Source: an uncultured Bacilli bacterium
GTDB lineage: Bacteria; Bacillota_I; Bacilli_A; RF39; UBA660
Reading direction: 5' to 3'
Assembly: GCA_944332465.1 (NCBI GenBank)
Contig: CALVJZ010000003.1
Location: 1-33,187 of the forward strand
DNA length: 33,187 nucleotides
The notes beneath the pieces are model-generated. The model had not been told where the DNA came from. It did not search any database and saw nothing but the letters and a program-made list of their open reading frames with translations. The first letter of the stretch is position 1. Each line of letters starts with the position of its first letter. Below, in pieces: positions 1-9,088 of this stretch. Position numbers and translations under genes: made by a program.

Positions 1-2066
1 TATTTATTGGTCTTGGTATTTTAGCTTTTATATTGATTGTTGTTGCGGTTATTGCTACTTTTTCTTTTGCTGCTCCTTTAGATAATGATGTTAAGGTTGA
101 AGAGAATAGTGAGTTAACTTATTATATTGATATTATTTATGATGGTAAGGATGGTAGTGCTGTTACTTCTAGTGATAATGCTACTGCTCAGGTATATAGT
201 GATTATATTTATGTTGAAGATAAGATACCTGATGGTTTAACTTTTAAAGGGTTTGTAGAAACAGAAGATGGTACTATTGGTGCTGTTAAGCGTAGTGATA
301 ATAGTTTTTGTGCAGGTTATGTTGTTGATGGTGTAGATGGACTTAAATATGATGCAGATACACGTATGGTTACTTTTAAAGTTAAGAATTTACAAGCTGG
401 TTGTAAGATAACAGTTGGTATTATTACACAGACTCCTACTTTACCTAGTGGTGTTAATAGAATGGATTTTTATAATACAGCATTTGGACGTGAGGGTAAT
501 CAATCAGCTACTTCAAATACTGTTCATGCTTTTATTGGCCGTGATAGTGTAACTACTTATAATGTTACTTATCAATATACAGGTGATGTTCCTGATAATG
601 CACCAAGTCTTCCACCTGTTTCAAGTTATGCTGCTGGAACAACAGTTGGTATTGCCCAAGATATTAATTTAGATGGTTATCAATTTAGTGGTTGGAAATT
701 AGAGGGCGTAACATCTGTTGATGGTAAATCATTTGTGATGCCAGCTAAGAATGTTGTTTTAACTGGTAGTTTTACGAAGAAAGAACAAAAAGTAGAAGAG
801 GTTAAATATACTATTTCTGGTGTTGCACCTGATGGCTATCTTCCTCCGCTTGATAAGAGTTATCCTGTAGGTAGTGATGTTAAACTTGATTCTTTAAAAC
901 CAGGTGATGTAATTAATGGTTATCGTTTCTTAGGATGGAAAACTGATGATGTAGAACTTCCTCCACTTACAACAGAAGAGTCAACTATATTTACGATGCC
1001 AGATAATCCCGTTACTTTAGTTGGTCAATTTGAAAGAATTAGTTATAAAGTTACTTATAAATTTCAAGGTTCAGTTATTCCACCAAATGCAGATAGTTTG
1101 TTACCAAGTGAAGAAAGTTATTATCCAGGTGATAAAGTAATAACAGCACCTTTCCCTGAGACTTCAGGATATCGTTTCTTAGGGTGGTATCAAGCAGATG
1201 AATTTATAATGCCTGAAGAAGATGTTGTTATTTATGGGGAATGGATGGTTGAAACTGGGGTTTTTGCTCCAAGTATAAGTAAAGATATTGTTGATAAACA
1301 GACTTCTTATCAGTCTGGTGATATAGTTAAGTTTAATATCGTCGTTACAAATAATGAAAATTATGAAATAACTGATGTTATGTTAGAAGAACAATTAGAT
1401 GGTGCTAAGTTTGTAAGTGGTACTGGTTATGAAGTTAAAAATGATTCTTATGTTTTTATACCTAGTATAGGACCTAAAGGAAGTATTAGTGTTTCTGCAC
1501 AATATGTTGCTGGTGATGATGTTGTTAAGACATATAAAAACGTTGTTTCATTAACTGGTGCTCTTGCAGAGGGTAATTATATTTTAGATACTAGTAAAAC
1601 TTATAAAGCTGAAATAGAGTTTTTAGTTAGTAATATATCTTTAGATATTAATAAAGTTAATGAAGATGGAGAAAAATTAAGTAATTCAGAGTTTACTTTA
1701 TATCGTAATTCTAGTTTAACTAGTGTTGTTTCTAAAGGACTTAGTTTTAAAGGTTTATCTCCTGGTACAACATATTATTTAAAAGAAACTAAAGCACCAA
1801 GTGGTTACCAATTATTAGGTAAGACTTTAGAAGTTAAAGTAGATAGTAGTGGTAAAATAACTATTCCAAATTATGAAGTTACTTCTCAAAGTGGAAAACA
1901 TCAAGTTACAATTGTTAATCAAGAAATTAATGTATTACCAAATACTGGTGGAGTAGGAATTGTTCCATTTATAGTAGTTGGATTAGTTCTTATTATATTT
2001 GGTATAGGTTTTGTTATAGCGATGTTTAGAAAGAGAGGTGATAAACATGAAAAGAGTCGTAAGTAG
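1..2066 (+). CDS. LPXTG-anchored adhesin-like pilus protein with InlB-type and Cna_B domains, 5' partial
   Basis: The reading frame is open to the first complete codon at base 3, so the true start and part of the signal peptide lie upstream; the TTG at 33 falls inside the hydrophobic signal core and is not the start. After the signal come about 150 residues of unassigned ectodomain. Three InlB/Listeria-Bacteroides-type repeats follow (about 555-780, 802-1035 and 1042-1245), each with a G-Y-x-F-x-G-W core and a closing MP motif. Then come a DUF11-like beta domain (about 1265-1560) and a Cna_B/SpaA domain (about 1635-1900) with an ETKAPSGY E-box. The C-terminus is a standard sorting signal: LPNTGG at 1935-1952, a hydrophobic helix and a basic tail. 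It is probably the tip adhesin or an ancillary pilin, covalently linked by the sortases downstream. The next gene starts 20 bases before this one ends. The ligand cannot be told from sequence. Confidence 0.88.
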   Translation, partial: FIGLGILAFILIVVAVIATFSFAAPLDNDVKVEENSELTYYIDIIYDGKDGSAVTSSDNATAQVYSDYIYVEDKIPDGLTFKGFVETEDGTIGAVKRSDNSFCAGYVVDGVDGLKYDADTRMVTFKVKNLQAGCKITVGIITQTPTLPSGVNRMDFYNTAFGREGNQSATSNTVHAFIGRDSVTTYNVTYQYTGDVPDNAPSLPPVSSYAAGTTVGIAQDINLDGYQFSGWKLEGVTSVDGKSFVMPAKNVVLTGSFTKKEQKVEEVKYTISGVAPDGYLPPLDKSYPVGSDVKLDSLKPGDVINGYRFLGWKTDDVELPPLTTEESTIFTMPDNPVTLVGQFERISYKVTYKFQGSVIPPNADSLLPSEESYYPGDKVITAPFPETSGYRFLGWYQADEFIMPEEDVVIYGEWMVETGVFAPSISKDIVDKQTSYQSGDIVKFNIVVTNNENYEITDVMLEEQLDGAKFVSGTGYEVKNDSYVFIPSIGPKGSISVSAQYVAGDDVVKTYKNVVSLTGALAEGNYILDTSKTYKAEIEFLVSNISLDINKVNEDGEKLSNSEFTLYRNSSLTSVVSKGLSFKGLSPGTTYYLKETKAPSGYQLLGKTLEVKVDSSGKITIPNYEVTSQSGKHQVTIVNQEINVLPNTGGVGIVPFIVVGLVLIIFGIGFVIAMFRKRGDKHEKSRK

Positions 2067-2730
2067 TTTATTTGTTCTATTTTGTATTTTATGTTTAGTA
2101 CCTTTCTCAGTTTCTGCTGATGTGATAGATAATACACATACATCTAGTATGAATATTAGTTATAAGTATGGTGATATTTCTATTAGTAATACGCAAGTAT
2201 CATTATATTATTTAGGTGGATATGATGAGAGTGGTAATTTACAATTTACAGAAGAATATGCACCTGTTAGTTTTAATCCTTTAGAATTAGATACTATGGG
2301 ATTAGAAGTTCAAGCTAAAAAAGTAGAAGATTTTATTACTACTTCTAAGTGTATTCCTAGTTATGATGAAAATACTAATGAATCTGGTGAGATTAATTTT
2401 AGTAATTTAGTACCAGGAATTTACTTTGTTAGTTATGATGTTAAAGAGATAGATGGTTATTCTTATTATGCAGCTCCTGTTTTAGTAAGCATTCCTGTTT
2501 TACAAGATGATTTATATCAATATGATATTAATATGAATGTAAAGACAGAGCGTGAACAAATTATTTTGGATAATACTCCTAATGGAGAAGATATAAATGT
2601 GCCTAATACAATTGATAATGTTTTATATTATGGGGTATTATTAGTAATTTCTGTATTAGTCATTTTTGGAATAATGACTTATTTGATAAAAATTAAAGAA
2701 GTGAAAGGTGAGAAAAATGATAAAAAGTAA
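2047..2730 (+). CDS. Small minor pilin / surface protein with atypical VPNTI sorting motif
   Basis: This is a 227-residue secreted protein with an N-terminal signal peptide ending near S-V-S-A. The ectodomain is beta-rich and resembles a Cna_B-type pilin domain; the segment around VPGIYFVSYDV is typical of those folds. A C-terminal membrane helix and Lys-rich tail complete a cell-wall-sorting layout. The motif before the helix is V-P-N-T-I, with Ile where LPXTG has Gly, so recognition by an ordinary sortase is uncertain. ATG 2047 is chosen over the GTG at 2038 because AGAGAGGTGAT lies just upstream of it. It sits between the adhesin and the major pilin, which fits a pilus base or minor subunit. 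The pilin role is inferred from domains and position. Confidence 0.75.
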   Translation: MKRVVSSLFVLFCILCLVPFSVSADVIDNTHTSSMNISYKYGDISISNTQVSLYYLGGYDESGNLQFTEEYAPVSFNPLELDTMGLEVQAKKVEDFITTSKCIPSYDENTNESGEINFSNLVPGIYFVSYDVKEIDGYSYYAAPVLVSIPVLQDDLYQYDINMNVKTEREQIILDNTPNGEDINVPNTIDNVLYYGVLLVISVLVIFGIMTYLIKIKEVKGEKNDKK

Positions 2731-4240
2731 AAAGATTTTAATTTTTGTTGTCTCTGTATTTATGTTCTTTGGTCTTTTAAATGTTAGTGCTATTACAACT
2801 GGTAGTACTACAGGAACTATTGATACAGGAAGTAAAATTGTTACAGACCAAGCGTCTCTTATTGTAAGAGGTGTTGAAAATGGTGATCGTTTTAATGCTT
2901 ATAAAGTATTAGATACATATTATAATGCTACTACAAATACTATTAGTTATCAGTTTACAAATGATTTTCAAAAGTTTTTAAGTAGTAGTGATACTTATAG
3001 AGATTTAACTGTTGATAATTTATATAAGTATACAAGTGGTAATATTTCTAGTGGAAGTACTTTATCAACTTCAGATATTGATAAATTAGCTAGTGCTTAT
3101 GCTGGATATGTTCGTAAGAATAGTGTAAATGGTACAGCAATGAATGTAAGTGCTAATACAGCTAGTGCTCAACTTCAAGCTGGTTCTTATTTAGTATTAC
3201 CTACACAAACAATGAAAGTTTATGCTGTTATGTTTGGTAACTTAGATTTTACAGCAAATGGTGATAGTTGGACAATTAATAATGAAACAATTACAGCTAA
3301 AGTAAGTAATGCTGGTGTTAGTAAATCAGTTGGTGAAGAGAATATGGATAATGGTTCATATTCAATTGGAGATGATATTCCATTTATTGTTAAAGCAACT
3401 GTTCCACAATATCCAACAAATGCAACTAATAAGACTTATGTAATTAAAGATACTGTTACAGCTGGTCTTACATTTAATGGGGTACAATCTGTTATTATTC
3501 ATGATGGTGATGAAACTTTAGTAACTGCTAGTAATGGTAATGTTACAAATAGTTCAGATGAACAAGTAGCAACTATTAAGATTAGTGGACAAACATTAAC
3601 TATTACATTTAATGTAGATTATGTTAATAGTACAGCTTTAACTATTAATTATTCTGCTAAGTTAAATAATAATGCTGGTCTTGGAGCAACAGGTGGAAAT
3701 AAAAATAGTGTTAGTTTAACTTATTCAAATGATCCATATGGTACAGGTAGTTATACAACTATACCAGCTGATGGAGATAGTGAAGTAGATATTTATGTTT
3801 ATGGATTAGAAATCTATAAATATGGTGAAAGTGATGATAGTGTTAATGTTGCGTTACAAAATGCAGAATTTACTATTTATAAAGATAGTAGTTTAAATAA
3901 TAAAATTGCAACAGTAACTACTAATGCTAAAGGTATTGCTCAATACAAAGGTTTAGGTGCAGGAACTTATTATGTAAAAGAAACTAAAGCTCCTACTGGT
4001 TATGTATTAGATAGTAGTATTCATGAAATTGAAATTGGTCCTAGTGGTACATTAGAGGCTGCTGATACTGAAGGTTATTATCGTTTAGAAGTTAGTAACC
4101 AAAAAGCGGGACTTTTACCTGTTACAGGTAGTGTTGGAACTATTTTATTTGTAGTTTTAGGTCTTGCAATTATTGGTATAGCTGTATATTTCTTTGGATT
4201 TTACAAAAAGAATAAAAAACAAGGTGAACAAGCTATATAA
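2717..4240 (+). CDS. Major pilin subunit (SpaA/FimA-like), LPVTG-anchored
   Basis: The product is 507 residues: a signal peptide (about 1-25), an N-terminal pilin domain, a fimbrial isopeptide-forming D2-type domain (about 205-335, beginning near VSKSVGEEN), a C-terminal Cna_B domain with the E-box KETKAPTGY, an LPVTG motif at residues 467-471, a membrane helix and a basic tail. A Trp followed ten residues later by Lys (WTINNETITAK) sits where SpaA-type pilins carry the pilin-motif lysine used for cross-linking, so that lysine is the likely polymerisation site. ATG 2717 is preferred over GTG 2708 because AAGGTGAG lies five bases upstream. The gene overlaps the preceding one by 14 bases and is followed three bases later by a class C sortase, the usual partner of such pilins. 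Confidence 0.88.
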   Translation: MIKSKKILIFVVSVFMFFGLLNVSAITTGSTTGTIDTGSKIVTDQASLIVRGVENGDRFNAYKVLDTYYNATTNTISYQFTNDFQKFLSSSDTYRDLTVDNLYKYTSGNISSGSTLSTSDIDKLASAYAGYVRKNSVNGTAMNVSANTASAQLQAGSYLVLPTQTMKVYAVMFGNLDFTANGDSWTINNETITAKVSNAGVSKSVGEENMDNGSYSIGDDIPFIVKATVPQYPTNATNKTYVIKDTVTAGLTFNGVQSVIIHDGDETLVTASNGNVTNSSDEQVATIKISGQTLTITFNVDYVNSTALTINYSAKLNNNAGLGATGGNKNSVSLTYSNDPYGTGSYTTIPADGDSEVDIYVYGLEIYKYGESDDSVNVALQNAEFTIYKDSSLNNKIATVTTNAKGIAQYKGLGAGTYYVKETKAPTGYVLDSSIHEIEIGPSGTLEAADTEGYYRLEVSNQKAGLLPVTGSVGTILFVVLGLAIIGIAVYFFGFYKKNKKQGEQAI

Positions 4241-4243
4241 TTT

Positions 4244-5137
4244 ATGAAGAATGCGATAAAAGAAAATAAGTTAGTTATTTTTCTATTTATCCCTATGATT
4301 TTATTAGGATTAGGATTACTCCTATATCCTTTTATAAGTAATCGAATTAGTGTTGGACATTATCAGAAGGTTATTCAAACTTATGATAAAAAAGTAAGTG
4401 AAGAAACAAGGGATGCTAATAATAAACTGCTTATGGATGCCAGAGAATATAATAGAAGTTTATCGTTTGGTGAAGTAGTTGATGTTTTTCAAAATCCTGA
4501 AGTTAAAAATTCTGATAGATATTTGTCTATTTTAAATATTAATGATAATGGAATGATGGGATACATCTCAATACCTAAGATAGATGTAAGAATACCAATT
4601 TATCATGGTACAACGTCAGATGTATTGCAAAAAGGGGTTGGACATTTAGAAGGTAGTTCTTTTCCAGTAGGTGGAGAAAGTACGCATGCGATTTTATCTG
4701 CTCATAGAGGACTACCTTCATCTAAATTATTTACTGATTTAGATCAATTGAAAAAAGGGGATATTTTCTATATATATATTCTCAATCAGGTCCTTGCCTA
4801 TCAAGTAGATCAAGTATTAGTTACAGAGCCATCAGAAACAGATGCTTTAAGAATTGTTGATGGTAAAGACTATATTACTTTAGTTACTTGTACACCATAT
4901 GCTATTAATACTCATAGATTACTAGTTCGTGGGGAAAGAATAGAATATAATGAACAAGTCGAAAAGGATATAGAAGTAGATTATGCTTTATCTACAGCAG
5001 ATATCATTTTATATATCAGTTTAGTTATAGCATTATTACTTATTGTTGTTGCTATAATATGTTTTATTAAATCTAGAAAAAATAGACAAAATCCAAAAGA
5101 TGTAGAAACTAATTCTTCAGATATTGAAGTTATATAG
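4244..5137 (+). CDS. Class C (pilin-polymerising) sortase
   Basis: This 297-residue membrane transpeptidase has an N-terminal signal-anchor, an extracellular sortase barrel and a C-terminal transmembrane helix (about 247-270), the class C layout. The catalytic set is intact: His154 in SAHRG, Cys216 in TLVTCTP and Arg225 in NTHRLLVRG, with nine residues between Cys and Arg as in pilus sortases. In this family the enzyme cleaves the Thr-Gly bond of LPXTG and joins it to the pilin lysine of the next subunit. The DPW/DPF lid motif common in class C enzymes is not evident. The gene begins three bases after the major pilin stop, and its nearest Shine-Dalgarno-like AAGGTG (4221-4226) is far from the ATG, so translation is probably coupled to the pilin. 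Confidence 0.9.
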   Translation: MKNAIKENKLVIFLFIPMILLGLGLLLYPFISNRISVGHYQKVIQTYDKKVSEETRDANNKLLMDAREYNRSLSFGEVVDVFQNPEVKNSDRYLSILNINDNGMMGYISIPKIDVRIPIYHGTTSDVLQKGVGHLEGSSFPVGGESTHAILSAHRGLPSSKLFTDLDQLKKGDIFYIYILNQVLAYQVDQVLVTEPSETDALRIVDGKDYITLVTCTPYAINTHRLLVRGERIEYNEQVEKDIEVDYALSTADIILYISLVIALLLIVVAIICFIKSRKNRQNPKDVETNSSDIEVI

Positions 5138-5146
5138 GAGGACGTT

Positions 5147-5929
5147 ATGAGAAAGATTAAAAGAATTATTTTATATATTATTTTAGTCTTTTTTATAGGC
5201 GTTTTCTTTTTTTCTTTATGTCATATTATTATGTGGTATTTTGATAATAAAAAAACAGATAAAATTATTAATGAATTACAAGATATGGTGGAAGTTATTC
5301 CTCCTAAAGAGAATATTACAACAGAGATGTTAGATAGTAGTAAATATTATGATGTTTCATTATTAAGTGTTGATTTTACTAATTTATTACAAAAGAATAA
5401 TGATGTTGTTGGATGGATTCAAATACCTAATACTAATGTTGATTATCCATTTGTACAAACTAAAAATAATAGTTATTATTTAACACATTCTTTTGATAAG
5501 AAATATAATGATGCAGGATGGTTGTTTTTAGATTATAGAAATCATTTAAATCCCATAGATATGAATACTATTATTTATGCACATGGTAGAGTAGATGGTA
5601 CTATGTTTGGTAGTTTAAAAAATATACTTAGTGATGAGTTTCTAGATAAAGATGAGTGTTATATTAAAATGTCTACATTAAGTTATAATTATTTATTTGA
5701 AATATTTAGTGCATATCATATAAAAACAACAGATGATTATTTAGATACTAATTATAAAGATTTAAGTAAGTATCGTGATTATTTAGATAAAATTAAAAAG
5801 CGTAGTATGATAGATTTTGATAATAGTGTTTCAACTCAGAATAAAATAATTACACTATCTACTTGTTATAACAACTGGGAGAAGATGGTAGTTCATGCAA
5901 AGCTTGTTAAACAGGAAAAAAGATATTAA
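5147..5929 (+). CDS. Class B-like sortase with Lys at the expected catalytic Arg position
   Basis: The 260-residue protein has one N-terminal membrane anchor and a sortase domain with class B features: GWIQIPNTNVDYPFVQ, then His146 in YAHGR and Cys240 in TLSTC, ending with MVVHAKLV. In typical SrtB-type enzymes the third catalytic residue is an Arg immediately before the [MF]VV strand; here that position is Lys246 (codon AAG), and no other Arg occurs until the extreme C-terminus. The enzyme may be altered, inactive, or able to use Lys. It follows the class C sortase by nine bases and has a strong AGGAGG site. It probably attaches the finished pilus to the wall or handles the atypical VPNTI protein; this role is inference. 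Confidence 0.85.
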   Translation: MRKIKRIILYIILVFFIGVFFFSLCHIIMWYFDNKKTDKIINELQDMVEVIPPKENITTEMLDSSKYYDVSLLSVDFTNLLQKNNDVVGWIQIPNTNVDYPFVQTKNNSYYLTHSFDKKYNDAGWLFLDYRNHLNPIDMNTIIYAHGRVDGTMFGSLKNILSDEFLDKDECYIKMSTLSYNYLFEIFSAYHIKTTDDYLDTNYKDLSKYRDYLDKIKKRSMIDFDNSVSTQNKIITLSTCYNNWEKMVVHAKLVKQEKRY

Positions 5930-5947
5930 AGTCTTTTTTCTTTTTTT
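5915..5947 (+). terminator. Intrinsic terminator of the pilus operon
   Basis: A 9-bp perfect stem, GAAAAAAGA (5915-5923) with TCTTTTTTC (5932-5940), has an 8-base loop and is followed by a T run. The stem is A/T-rich and therefore weak. The sortase stop codon lies in the loop. Confidence 0.6.
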
Positions 5948-5982
5948 GTTTTTTGATATACTTTTTTTGTGGTGAAGTACTT

Positions 5983-6837
5983 ATGAAATTAATAGTTAAT
6001 AAAAATAGTGAGTTATTAGAATATCTATATGAACATTTAGATATGCCTAAAAAACGTGTTAAACAGTATTTAGTACATGGTGCTGTTTATGTAGAAGATG
6101 ATAGAGTTACACAGTATAATTATCCTTTAATTGCAGGGATGAGAATTACTATTGATACAAATAGTCGTAATTTAGCGAAATTACCTTTTGAGGTATTGTT
6201 TGAAGATGAACATTTACTTGTTGTTAATAAACCTAGTGGACTACTTACAATTGCAACTGAGAAAGAAAAAGAAAGAACTTTATATCATATTGTTAGAGAT
6301 TATGTTATTTCTAAAAATCCACATGGAAGAATATTTATTGTGCATAGATTAGATAAAGATACAAGTGGTATTGTTTTATTTGCAAAAGATGAAAGAACTA
6401 AAAATCAATTACAAGAAAATTGGAATGAGTATGTTAGTTTAAGAGAATATACAGCTGTTTGTCATGGTACTCCTAGAGAAGATAGTGGACAAATTGTTCA
6501 GTATTTAAAAGAGACTAAAACTAATTTAGTTTATGTAGCACGTGGAGAAGATGGTAAAAGAGCTATTACTAATTATAAACTATTACAAAAGAGTAATAAT
6601 TATTCTATGTTAAAGATTACGATTGAAACTGGTCGTAAAAATCAAATTAGGGTTGCTTTAGCAAGTAAAAAGATGCCTATTGTAGGTGATAAAAAGTATG
6701 GAATTAGGGATAAAGCAAATCGTTTGTTTTTACATGCTAATCGTTTAAAGATTTATTATCCTGTAATTAAGAAAGATATTTTATTTGAAACAAGTATTCC
6801 TAATGAGTTTAAAAAGTTAATTAGTAATGATAAGTAG
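5983..6837 (+). CDS. RluA-family 23S rRNA-type pseudouridine synthase
   Basis: The 284-residue protein has an N-terminal S4 RNA-binding domain (about 1-50) followed by the RluA catalytic domain. The signature HRLDKDTSGIVLFAKD contains the catalytic Asp that attacks the uridine base. The family converts specific uridines in rRNA (RluC/RluD type) or tRNA to pseudouridine; the target here cannot be assigned. ATG 5983 is chosen because it follows GGTGAAG and begins directly at the S4 domain; an upstream in-frame start at 5953 would add only a hydrophobic stretch encoded in promoter-like sequence (TGATATACT at 5954-5962). The next gene starts eight bases after the stop and may be cotranscribed. 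Confidence 0.9.
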   Translation: MKLIVNKNSELLEYLYEHLDMPKKRVKQYLVHGAVYVEDDRVTQYNYPLIAGMRITIDTNSRNLAKLPFEVLFEDEHLLVVNKPSGLLTIATEKEKERTLYHIVRDYVISKNPHGRIFIVHRLDKDTSGIVLFAKDERTKNQLQENWNEYVSLREYTAVCHGTPREDSGQIVQYLKETKTNLVYVARGEDGKRAITNYKLLQKSNNYSMLKITIETGRKNQIRVALASKKMPIVGDKKYGIRDKANRLFLHANRLKIYYPVIKKDILFETSIPNEFKKLISNDK

Positions 6838-6845
6838 GTGATATT

Positions 6846-7145
6846 ATGGATTATAGTAAAAGAGTTGAAATAGAAAGATTAAGAGCACTTCGTAGCGCTT
6901 TAACTACTTTTAGTGGAGGTAGTTTTATTTTAGCTTGTGCTTCTTGTATTTTTCCTGATTCTCTTTCTGTTAGTCCTGAATTATCTACTTTTTTATTTGG
7001 AATTGTAGGACTTGCAAGTTATTGTAAAAGTATAGAATGTAGTGATAGAATTTCACTTTTAGAAAGTGAAAGTTCTAAAACTATGAAAAAAGTTTTTAAA
7101 CCTGGTGTTTCATTAGACAGGAATAAAAATTTGACAAATTCATAA
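6846..7145 (+). CDS. Small two-helix membrane protein of unknown function
   Basis: The product is 99 residues with a charged N-terminus (about 1-17), two hydrophobic segments (about 19-38 and 46-60) and a charged, Lys-rich C-terminal tail. No catalytic motif is visible and I do not recognise the family. A good ribosome binding site (TAGGTGAT) precedes the ATG, and it lies eight bases after the pseudouridine synthase, so the two probably form a unit. The -35 box of the promoter for the next transcript (7131-7136) lies inside the last codons of this gene, which may constrain its C-terminal sequence. Confidence 0.65.
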   Translation: MDYSKRVEIERLRALRSALTTFSGGSFILACASCIFPDSLSVSPELSTFLFGIVGLASYCKSIECSDRISLLESESSKTMKKVFKPGVSLDRNKNLTNS

Positions 7146-7159
7146 TTATATAGTAGAAT
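7131..7159 (+). promoter_or_regulatory. Sigma-A-type promoter of the asnB-asnS T-box transcript
   Basis: TTGACA (7131-7136), a 17-bp spacer and TAGAAT (7154-7159) form a near-consensus housekeeping promoter. The -35 box lies in the 3' end of the preceding gene, and the T-box leader begins just downstream. Confidence 0.8.
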
Positions 7160-7164
7160 CAATT

Positions 7165-7450
7165 TATCGTTTTTAAAACGTTGAGGAAAAGAAGTAACTA
7201 TTTATTTATTCTTAAAGAGAGCTTGTGGTTGGTGGAAACAGGTAGAAGATAGTAGTGAATAACATTTCTGAGTGCTTAAAGAATTAAGTAGACTAAGCCG
7301 GTAGCAGACCGTTATATTTGCTAGATTTGATTGAATCGAAAAAGTGATTATGAAGAATTAATAACCTTTATAATAAATTGGGTGGCACCGCGGAAGACTA
7401 GTTTCGTCCCATAGTACTATTTAAGTATTATGGTACAGACTAGTCTTTTT
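7165..7450 (+). promoter_or_regulatory. T-box riboswitch, asparagine type
   Basis: The leader carries the conserved Stem I block AGAGAGCTTGTGGTTGGTG at 7216-7234, then GTGAAT followed by AAC at 7261-7263 in the specifier position and an A after it. AAC is an Asn codon. The T-box sequence GGTGGCACCGCG lies at 7381-7392; its UGGC bulge would pair with a tRNA ending GCCA, as expected for tRNA-Asn with discriminator G73. The leader ends in the terminator at 7394-7450. Uncharged tRNA-Asn should favour the antiterminator and switch on asnB and asnS, both of which help produce Asn-tRNA. The specifier is read by alignment to the usual Stem I order. Confidence 0.93.
7394..7450 (+). terminator. Regulated terminator of the Asn T-box
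   Basis: AAGACTAGT (7394-7402) pairs with ACTAGTCTT (7439-7447), followed by Ts. An inner stem pairs CCATAGTACT with AGTATTATGG. The 5' arm follows directly after the T-box sequence, as expected for a mutually exclusive antiterminator. Confidence 0.9.
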
Positions 7451-7476
7451 AATTTATTATTTAAGGAGTGATATTT

Positions 7477-9060
7477 ATGTGTGGATTTAGTGTTTATACT
7501 AAAAGAGATATTAGTAAGGAAGAGTTTAGTAAAAGTTTTAAGAAGATAGAGTATCGTGGACCAGATATGAGTCGTATAGAAGAGTATGATTATGGTATAT
7601 TTGGTTTTCATCGTTTGTCTATTATGGGACCTAGTGAAAGTGGTATGCAACCTATGCATTATCATGATAATGTTTTAGTTTGTAATGGTGAAATTTATGG
7701 TTTTCATAAAATTAAAGAAGAATTAATAGCAGATGGTGTAGAGTTTAAGAGTGAAAGTGATTGTGAAGTTTTACTTCCTATGTATGAAAAGTATGGTTTA
7801 GATATGTTTCGTATGTTAGATAGTGAGTTTGCTTGTTGTTTCTATGATGCAAAGAAAAAAGATTTTATTGCAGCAAGAGATCCAATTGGAATAAGAGCAA
7901 TGTTTTATGGGTATTCTAAAGTAAGTCATTCTATTATGTTTGCTAGTGAAGCTAAAGCCTTAGTTGATCTTTGTGATGAGGTATTTCCTTTTCCTCCAGG
8001 ATATTATTATGCTGATGGTAAGTTTACACAGTATTGTGATATGACTAAGGTTGATAAGTTTGTAAGTGGTGATTTAGAAAAGATTTATCCGGAGATTAAT
8101 AAAAGATTAGTAGAAGGAATTAAGAAAAGATTAGATTCTGATATGCCAGTAGGATTTTTACTTAGTGGGGGACTTGATTCAAGTTTAGTTTGTAGTGTAG
8201 CTGCAAAAATTTCTGATAAACCAATTCGTACTTTTGCAATTGGTATGGATATTGATGCAATTGATTTAAAATATGCAAAACAAGTAGCAGATTATATTGG
8301 TAGCAATCATACAGAAGTTATTATTAGCCGTGATGATGTAATTGAAGCATTACGTGATGTTATTTATCGTTTAGAAACCTGGGATATAACAACAATTCGT
8401 GCTAGTATTGGAATGTATTTACTTTCTAAATGGATAAGAGAAAATACAGATATACGTGTTCTTTTAACAGGGGAAGTTAGTGATGAGTTATTTGGATATA
8501 AATATACAGATTTTGCACCTAGTGCTGAAGAGTTTCAAAAAGAAAGTGAAAAAAGAATTCGTGAACTTTATATGTATGATGTTTTACGTGCTGATAGATG
8601 TATTTCAAGTTGTAGTTTAGAAGCTCGTGTACCATTTGCAGATTTAGATTTTGTGTCTTATGTTATGAGTATTGATCCTAAGTTAAAGATGAATAGTTAT
8701 GGACAAGGTAAATATTTACTTCGTAAGTCTTTTGAAGGTGGTTATTTACCGGATAGTATTTTGTATAGAGAAAAAGCTGCTTTTAGTGATGCAGTTGGAC
8801 ATTCTTTAGTGGATGATTTAAAAGAATATGCTGAGAGTTTATATAGTGATGAAGACTATAAAGAAAGAATAAAAAAATATACAACACATACACCATTTAC
8901 AAAAGAATCATTATTATATCGTGAGATATTTGAAGAATTTTATCCAGGACATAGTGACTTTATTGTTGATTACTGGATGCCAAATAAAAATTGGGAAGGT
9001 TGTCAAGTAGATGATCCAAGTGCGAGAGTGTTATCTAACTATGGTGCTAGTGGAGAATAG
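7477..9060 (+). CDS. asnB: Asparagine synthase (glutamine-hydrolysing)
   Basis: The product is 527 residues. ATG 7477 is required because it places Cys at residue 2 (M-C-G-F), the N-terminal nucleophile of class II glutamine amidotransferases after Met removal; the GTG at 7468 would block this. The N-terminal domain (about 1-190) hydrolyses glutamine, and the C-terminal synthase domain carries the ATP-pyrophosphatase loop SGGLDSS at residue 230. The enzyme makes asparagine from aspartate, glutamine and ATP. A strong AAGGAG site follows the T-box terminator, so expression should rise when Asn-tRNA charging falls. It is 28 bases upstream of asnS. Confidence 0.95.
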   Translation: MCGFSVYTKRDISKEEFSKSFKKIEYRGPDMSRIEEYDYGIFGFHRLSIMGPSESGMQPMHYHDNVLVCNGEIYGFHKIKEELIADGVEFKSESDCEVLLPMYEKYGLDMFRMLDSEFACCFYDAKKKDFIAARDPIGIRAMFYGYSKVSHSIMFASEAKALVDLCDEVFPFPPGYYYADGKFTQYCDMTKVDKFVSGDLEKIYPEINKRLVEGIKKRLDSDMPVGFLLSGGLDSSLVCSVAAKISDKPIRTFAIGMDIDAIDLKYAKQVADYIGSNHTEVIISRDDVIEALRDVIYRLETWDITTIRASIGMYLLSKWIRENTDIRVLLTGEVSDELFGYKYTDFAPSAEEFQKESEKRIRELYMYDVLRADRCISSCSLEARVPFADLDFVSYVMSIDPKLKMNSYGQGKYLLRKSFEGGYLPDSILYREKAAFSDAVGHSLVDDLKEYAESLYSDEDYKERIKKYTTHTPFTKESLLYREIFEEFYPGHSDFIVDYWMPNKNWEGCQVDDPSARVLSNYGASGE

Positions 9061-9088
9061 GTGTTATACTAAGTGAGGAGGAATAATT

